Source of the DNA: Citrobacter sp. RHB25-C09
GTDB taxonomy: Bacteria; Pseudomonadota; Gammaproteobacteria; Enterobacterales; Enterobacteriaceae
Direction of reading: 5' to 3'
NCBI RefSeq assembly: GCF_013836145.1
Contig: NZ_CP057483.1
Coordinates: 1,302,001 to 1,366,000, forward strand
Length of the DNA: 64,000 bases
Within the stretch, counting starts at the first letter, position 1; the number at the start of each line of letters is the position of its first letter. Positions 61,294 to 64,000 of this stretch are shown in pieces. The notes under the pieces were generated by a model. The model saw nothing but the letters and a program-made list of their open reading frames with translations. It did not search any database and had not been told where the DNA came from. Made by a program: the position numbers and the translations under genes.

Positions 61294-62679
61294 TCAGTTC
61301 CCGGCAACCGCAGAAGACGAACCTGGTACCAGGATCTCCGTGGCAACAATCACAATGACCAGCCCAACCAGCACGGGGACAGATGTGCGTTTAACCACTT
61401 CGAAGGGTGAAATTTTAGCCATGCCTGCGACGGCAACGACAACGCCAGAAACCGGGGAAATGGTACGACCCAGGTTGGAGGCTTGCAGCATCGGAATGGA
61501 GAGATAGGCCGGGTTGATGCCAGAGGATTGCGCCAGCTTCGGGATCATCTCGACGAACGCGTAAAACGGCGCGTTACCTGAACCGGTCGTCACTGCGGCC
61601 AGCATCGTTAAAATCACCAGCACCATCATCAGAATGATGCTCGCGGAGCCGAAAGAAGTAGCGATTGAGATCAGACTCTGAATGAAGCCGATCGTGCTCA
61701 GGCCCTGGGCAAAAACACCGGCAGCCACTAACAGCATGACAACGTTAGCAAACGCATCTGCCATTCCGCGATAAGCCACGTCAAGACCGGCAAAAACTTT
61801 CTTCGTATCAAAACCACGGACAAATTCCAGCACCGCCGCAATGAGCATGCAGAGCACCAGCAGCGTGATGATATGCAGTTGTGGACCCCATTTGCCGTCA
61901 AAAATCAGTACGCCGAGGATCGGGGTAAACGGCAGGATCGCATAGTAAGCCGGTGCGGTGGTGGTGATTTCATTCACATCGAGCATTTCATTGGAGACGT
62001 TCTCTTTTTTATCGAGATAGCGCTGCCAGAAATAGTGCGCAATCGCCATCCCAATGATGGCGGCGATGGAGATCGGCATCGTTGTTTTAAAGGCAAAATC
62101 GATCAGCGGCATTTCGGCGGCTTTCGCAGCCAGCACCACGTCACCGGAAGTCGGCGAAAGGATAATCGCCGCAGGGGAAGCACAGATGGCGGCTGCCGCA
62201 CCGCGACTGATCCCGACGTTAACCATTACCGGGAATAAAGTCGCCATTAACAACACGCCGAGGCCCGTGGCTGAAGAGACAGCCAGAGACATCAGACAGG
62301 CAACAAAGTAGGCGGCGATCATCAGCAGATACGGGGAGTTAATATACTGAAGTGGCTTTGAGGCCAGTTTCACAACCATGTCGTTTGCGCCAATGTGGGT
62401 CATATAGGCGGCAAACCCGCAGAGCATCATAATCATCATACCGAGGTCGCCACCGCGACTCATCAGCAGGATCTTCACATACTCAACGATATCGGTCGCC
62501 GTATAACCCGTGCTGGTGTTACTGGCGGGAAGGATTTTGTGGCCCATCAGTGCACTGATAATTAGCAGCAACAGGCCGCCAACAAACAGTACGCCCGTAG
62601 CGGAGTAGCCTTTAATAATGTAGCGCGCTACGCCCACGGTAACCACGACTCCAATAAGGAGCTCGATAAATGTCAACAT
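61294..62679 (-). CDS. dcuC: Anaerobic C4-dicarboxylate transporter DcuC
   Basis: Predicted 461-residue inner-membrane carrier with about 12 helices, best known for succinate efflux during fermentation. It matches E. coli DcuC throughout, for example SSATGLGVLLMATLFPVMVN and TTGSGNAPFYAFVEMIPKLA. The start at 62679 (MLTFIELL) gives the E. coli length; upstream in-frame codons lie in AT-rich leader DNA. Exporting succinate suits the adjacent citrate fermentation genes. Confidence 0.96.
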   Translation of the reverse strand: MLTFIELLIGVVVTVGVARYIIKGYSATGVLFVGGLLLLIISALMGHKILPASNTSTGYTATDIVEYVKILLMSRGGDLGMMIMMLCGFAAYMTHIGANDMVVKLASKPLQYINSPYLLMIAAYFVACLMSLAVSSATGLGVLLMATLFPVMVNVGISRGAAAAICASPAAIILSPTSGDVVLAAKAAEMPLIDFAFKTTMPISIAAIIGMAIAHYFWQRYLDKKENVSNEMLDVNEITTTAPAYYAILPFTPILGVLIFDGKWGPQLHIITLLVLCMLIAAVLEFVRGFDTKKVFAGLDVAYRGMADAFANVVMLLVAAGVFAQGLSTIGFIQSLISIATSFGSASIILMMVLVILTMLAAVTTGSGNAPFYAFVEMIPKLAQSSGINPAYLSIPMLQASNLGRTISPVSGVVVAVAGMAKISPFEVVKRTSVPVLVGLVIVIVATEILVPGSSSAVAGN

Positions 62680-63066
62680 TGTTTCCCCTGTTGCTGGATA
62701 AGCAAAAAAATGAAAATTAAAATAGCAATAGAATTGTGTGGGAATGTGCCGAATAAAGACGTTTTTCTCGCTGACTAAAGTCAATAAAAGGACGAATTAA
62801 AGCAGGTTAATTGCTAATCTTGCATCAGCATCACGGTGTGAAATATCGGAATTATCATTACGTCTGTAAATTGCTGTGTTTCTAATTTGTTATAATTTAT
62901 GGGGTGTGTTGTTAATCTCCCGGCCTCGCTGCTTACCAGTGAATAACCCTATGAAATTAAATAGATAAAATGCTAAGTGAATTTTTTATTTTCCCCACCA
63001 CTACACAAAGGCTGCATCTGAAACGCGCGACAGGTAGAACAATCTGAATCTGCGTCCGATTGCCGC
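62680..63066. other. Intergenic region between dcuC and pagP
   Basis: A roughly 390-bp AT-rich gap between divergent genes without a supported ORF. CTGACTAAAGTCAA (62771-62784) is an imperfect FNR-like palindrome about 92 bp before dcuC, which is FNR-activated in E. coli. Nothing else could be assigned. Confidence 0.4.
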
Positions 63067-63101
63067 GGTTAAGCGTCCGTTCAACTTAATTTTGATACAA
63101 T
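63067..63101 (+). promoter_or_regulatory. Candidate PhoP box and -10 element of pagP
   Basis: GGTTAA (63067-63072), five bases, then CGTTCA (63078-63083) resembles the direct-repeat PhoP box. The -10-like TACAAT (63096-63101) starts after exactly 12 further bases, the spacing of class I PhoP promoters. pagP is PhoP-activated in Salmonella. Confidence 0.55.
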
Positions 63102-63136
63102 AAGCGCTGAACTTAAGAATGGTAATAATTGCAGTG

Positions 63137-63697
63137 ATGGCCTCTAAACACTTTTTCCTCATTTTCTCATTTCTTTTTATCCTGTTGTTCACTCAACCGC
63201 AGGCGTTGGCTGAAGATAAAGGCTGGTTTACGACTTTTACGGATAATGTGGCGGAAACCTGGCAACAACCGGAACACTACGAATTGTATATTCCTGCCAT
63301 TACCTGGCATGCCCGGTTTGCCTACGATAAGGAAAAAACGGATCGCTATAACGAACGTCCCTGGGGCGGCGGTTTTGGTCAGTCGCGCTGGGATGAGAAA
63401 GGAAACTGGCACGGTTTGTATGTTATGGCGTTTAAGGATTCCTGGAATAAATGGGAGCCCATCGGTGGTTACGGATGGGAGAGCACCTGGCGGCCGCTGG
63501 CCGATGATAATTTCCATCTTGGATTAGGGTTTACGGCTGGCGTAACCGCAAGGGATAACTGGAATTACATTCCCATTCCGGTGTTGTTGCCGCTGGCCTC
63601 CATCGGCTACGGTCCGGCGACGTTCCAGATGACCTATATCCCCGGAACCTATAACAATGGTAACGTCTATTTTGCCTGGATGCGCTTTCAGTTTTAA
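63137..63697 (+). CDS. pagP: Lipid A palmitoyltransferase PagP
   Basis: Predicted 186-residue outer-membrane enzyme that transfers palmitate from phospholipid to lipid A. A signal peptide (to about ALAE) precedes the eight-strand barrel, which is nearly identical to E. coli PagP from TWQQPEHYELYIPAITWH onward. The N-terminus is diverged. The start at 63137 gives the E. coli length; an ATG six codons upstream (63119) is also possible, and neither has a strong Shine-Dalgarno sequence. Confidence 0.93.
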   Translation: MASKHFFLIFSFLFILLFTQPQALAEDKGWFTTFTDNVAETWQQPEHYELYIPAITWHARFAYDKEKTDRYNERPWGGGFGQSRWDEKGNWHGLYVMAFKDSWNKWEPIGGYGWESTWRPLADDNFHLGLGFTAGVTARDNWNYIPIPVLLPLASIGYGPATFQMTYIPGTYNNGNVYFAWMRFQF

Positions 63698-63869
63698 CTC
63701 ATTGCGGGGCGGTAATATTTGCTAACGCAGTGAGTTATAAGCTTATTTCAAAAAATAACGCGACTTTTATCACTTTTTGGCAAAGTTCGACTGGACAAAG
63801 TGTACCACAATTGGTGTACTGGTACCCGACACAGCATTTGTGTCTATTTTTCATGTAAAGGTAATTTTG

Positions 63870-64000
63870 ATGTCTAAGATTAAAGGTAACGTTAAGTGGT
63901 TTAATGAGTCCAAAGGATTCGGTTTCATTACTCCGGAAGATGGCAGCAAAGACGTGTTCGTACACTTCTCTGCAATCCAGACCAATGGTTTTAAAACTCT
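63870..64000 (+). CDS. cspE: Cold-shock-family RNA-binding protein CspE (partial, 5' part)
   Basis: The first 43 codons of a CspA-family protein, cut by the window end. The sequence [19 protein letters not shown], continuing [18 protein letters not shown], contains both RNA-binding motifs (KGFGFI and VFVHF) and matches CspE in its first residues and in the position after pagP. CspE is an RNA chaperone made at normal temperature. A 172-bp leader precedes it. Confidence 0.95.

Noticed and set aside
63790..63869. tRNA-like or riboswitch-like fold in the cspE leader
   Set aside because: Only short imperfect palindromes are visible; this is the ordinary leader of a cold-shock-family gene.

Overview
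The window is chromosomal DNA of an enteric bacterium of the family Enterobacteriaceae. It keeps the E. coli/Salmonella backbone order around the enterobactin locus (hokE - entD/fepA ... fepB/entCEBAH - cstA ... ahpCF - uspG - ybdR - rnk - rna - citTGXFEDC - citAB - dcuC - pagP - cspE). High protein similarity to E. coli, combined with accessory genes that E. coli K-12 lacks at these positions, fits a Citrobacter-like organism best. This is inference from recalled protein sequences; no search was run.

Layout. 1-117: 3' end of an unidentified gene. 298-2551: arsRBC arsenic resistance operon. 2617-2960: hokE toxin gene with its structured leader, lying between two copies of a 52-bp terminator. 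3039-13367: accessory sugar-utilisation cluster with an FGGY kinase, a fucose/arabinose-isomerase-like enzyme, a two-subunit transketolase, a SorC-type regulator, and an RbsABC-type importer with a DUF2291 lipoprotein. The gene combination matches the known D-apiose transketolase pathway. 13439-33542: complete enterobactin system, covering synthesis (entCEBAH, entD, entF, ybdZ), export (entS), uptake (fepA, fepBCDG), iron release (fes) and fepE, with Fur-box-like sites in the three divergent promoters. 33727-36087: cstA-ybdD. 36186-39087: ybdM, ybdN, ybdO. 39292-42779: dsbG and ahpCF, with a candidate small RNA between dsbG and ahpC. 42999-47152: accessory four-gene molybdoenzyme operon (chaperone, Tat-exported catalytic subunit, four-cluster ferredoxin subunit, NrfD/DmsC-like anchor). 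47241-51691: uspG, ybdR, a tiny membrane protein gene, rnk with an attenuator leader, an alpha/beta hydrolase, and rna. 51807-61244: anaerobic citrate fermentation locus. 61294-64000: dcuC, pagP and the start of cspE.

How the parts work together. Iron: chorismate is converted by EntC, EntB and EntA to 2,3-dihydroxybenzoate, assembled with serine by EntE/EntB/EntF after priming by EntD, exported by EntS, recaptured by FepA and FepBDGC, and hydrolysed by Fes. Citrate: CitT imports citrate in exchange for succinate, citrate lyase (CitDEF, matured by CitC, CitG and CitX) cleaves it, and CitAB controls the genes. DcuC, next door, is a C4-dicarboxylate carrier. Sugar: a predicted ABC importer feeds an isomerase, a kinase and a transketolase under one regulator. 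A nearly identical 32-bp double operator stands before both the transketolase operon and the importer operon.

The most noteworthy unannotated signals are the shared operator pair of the sugar cluster, the candidate sRNA upstream of ahpC, the mosaic repeats around ars and hokE, the predicted Mo-ligand cysteine of the Tat-exported oxidoreductase, and a 29-residue membrane protein gene between ybdR and rnk.
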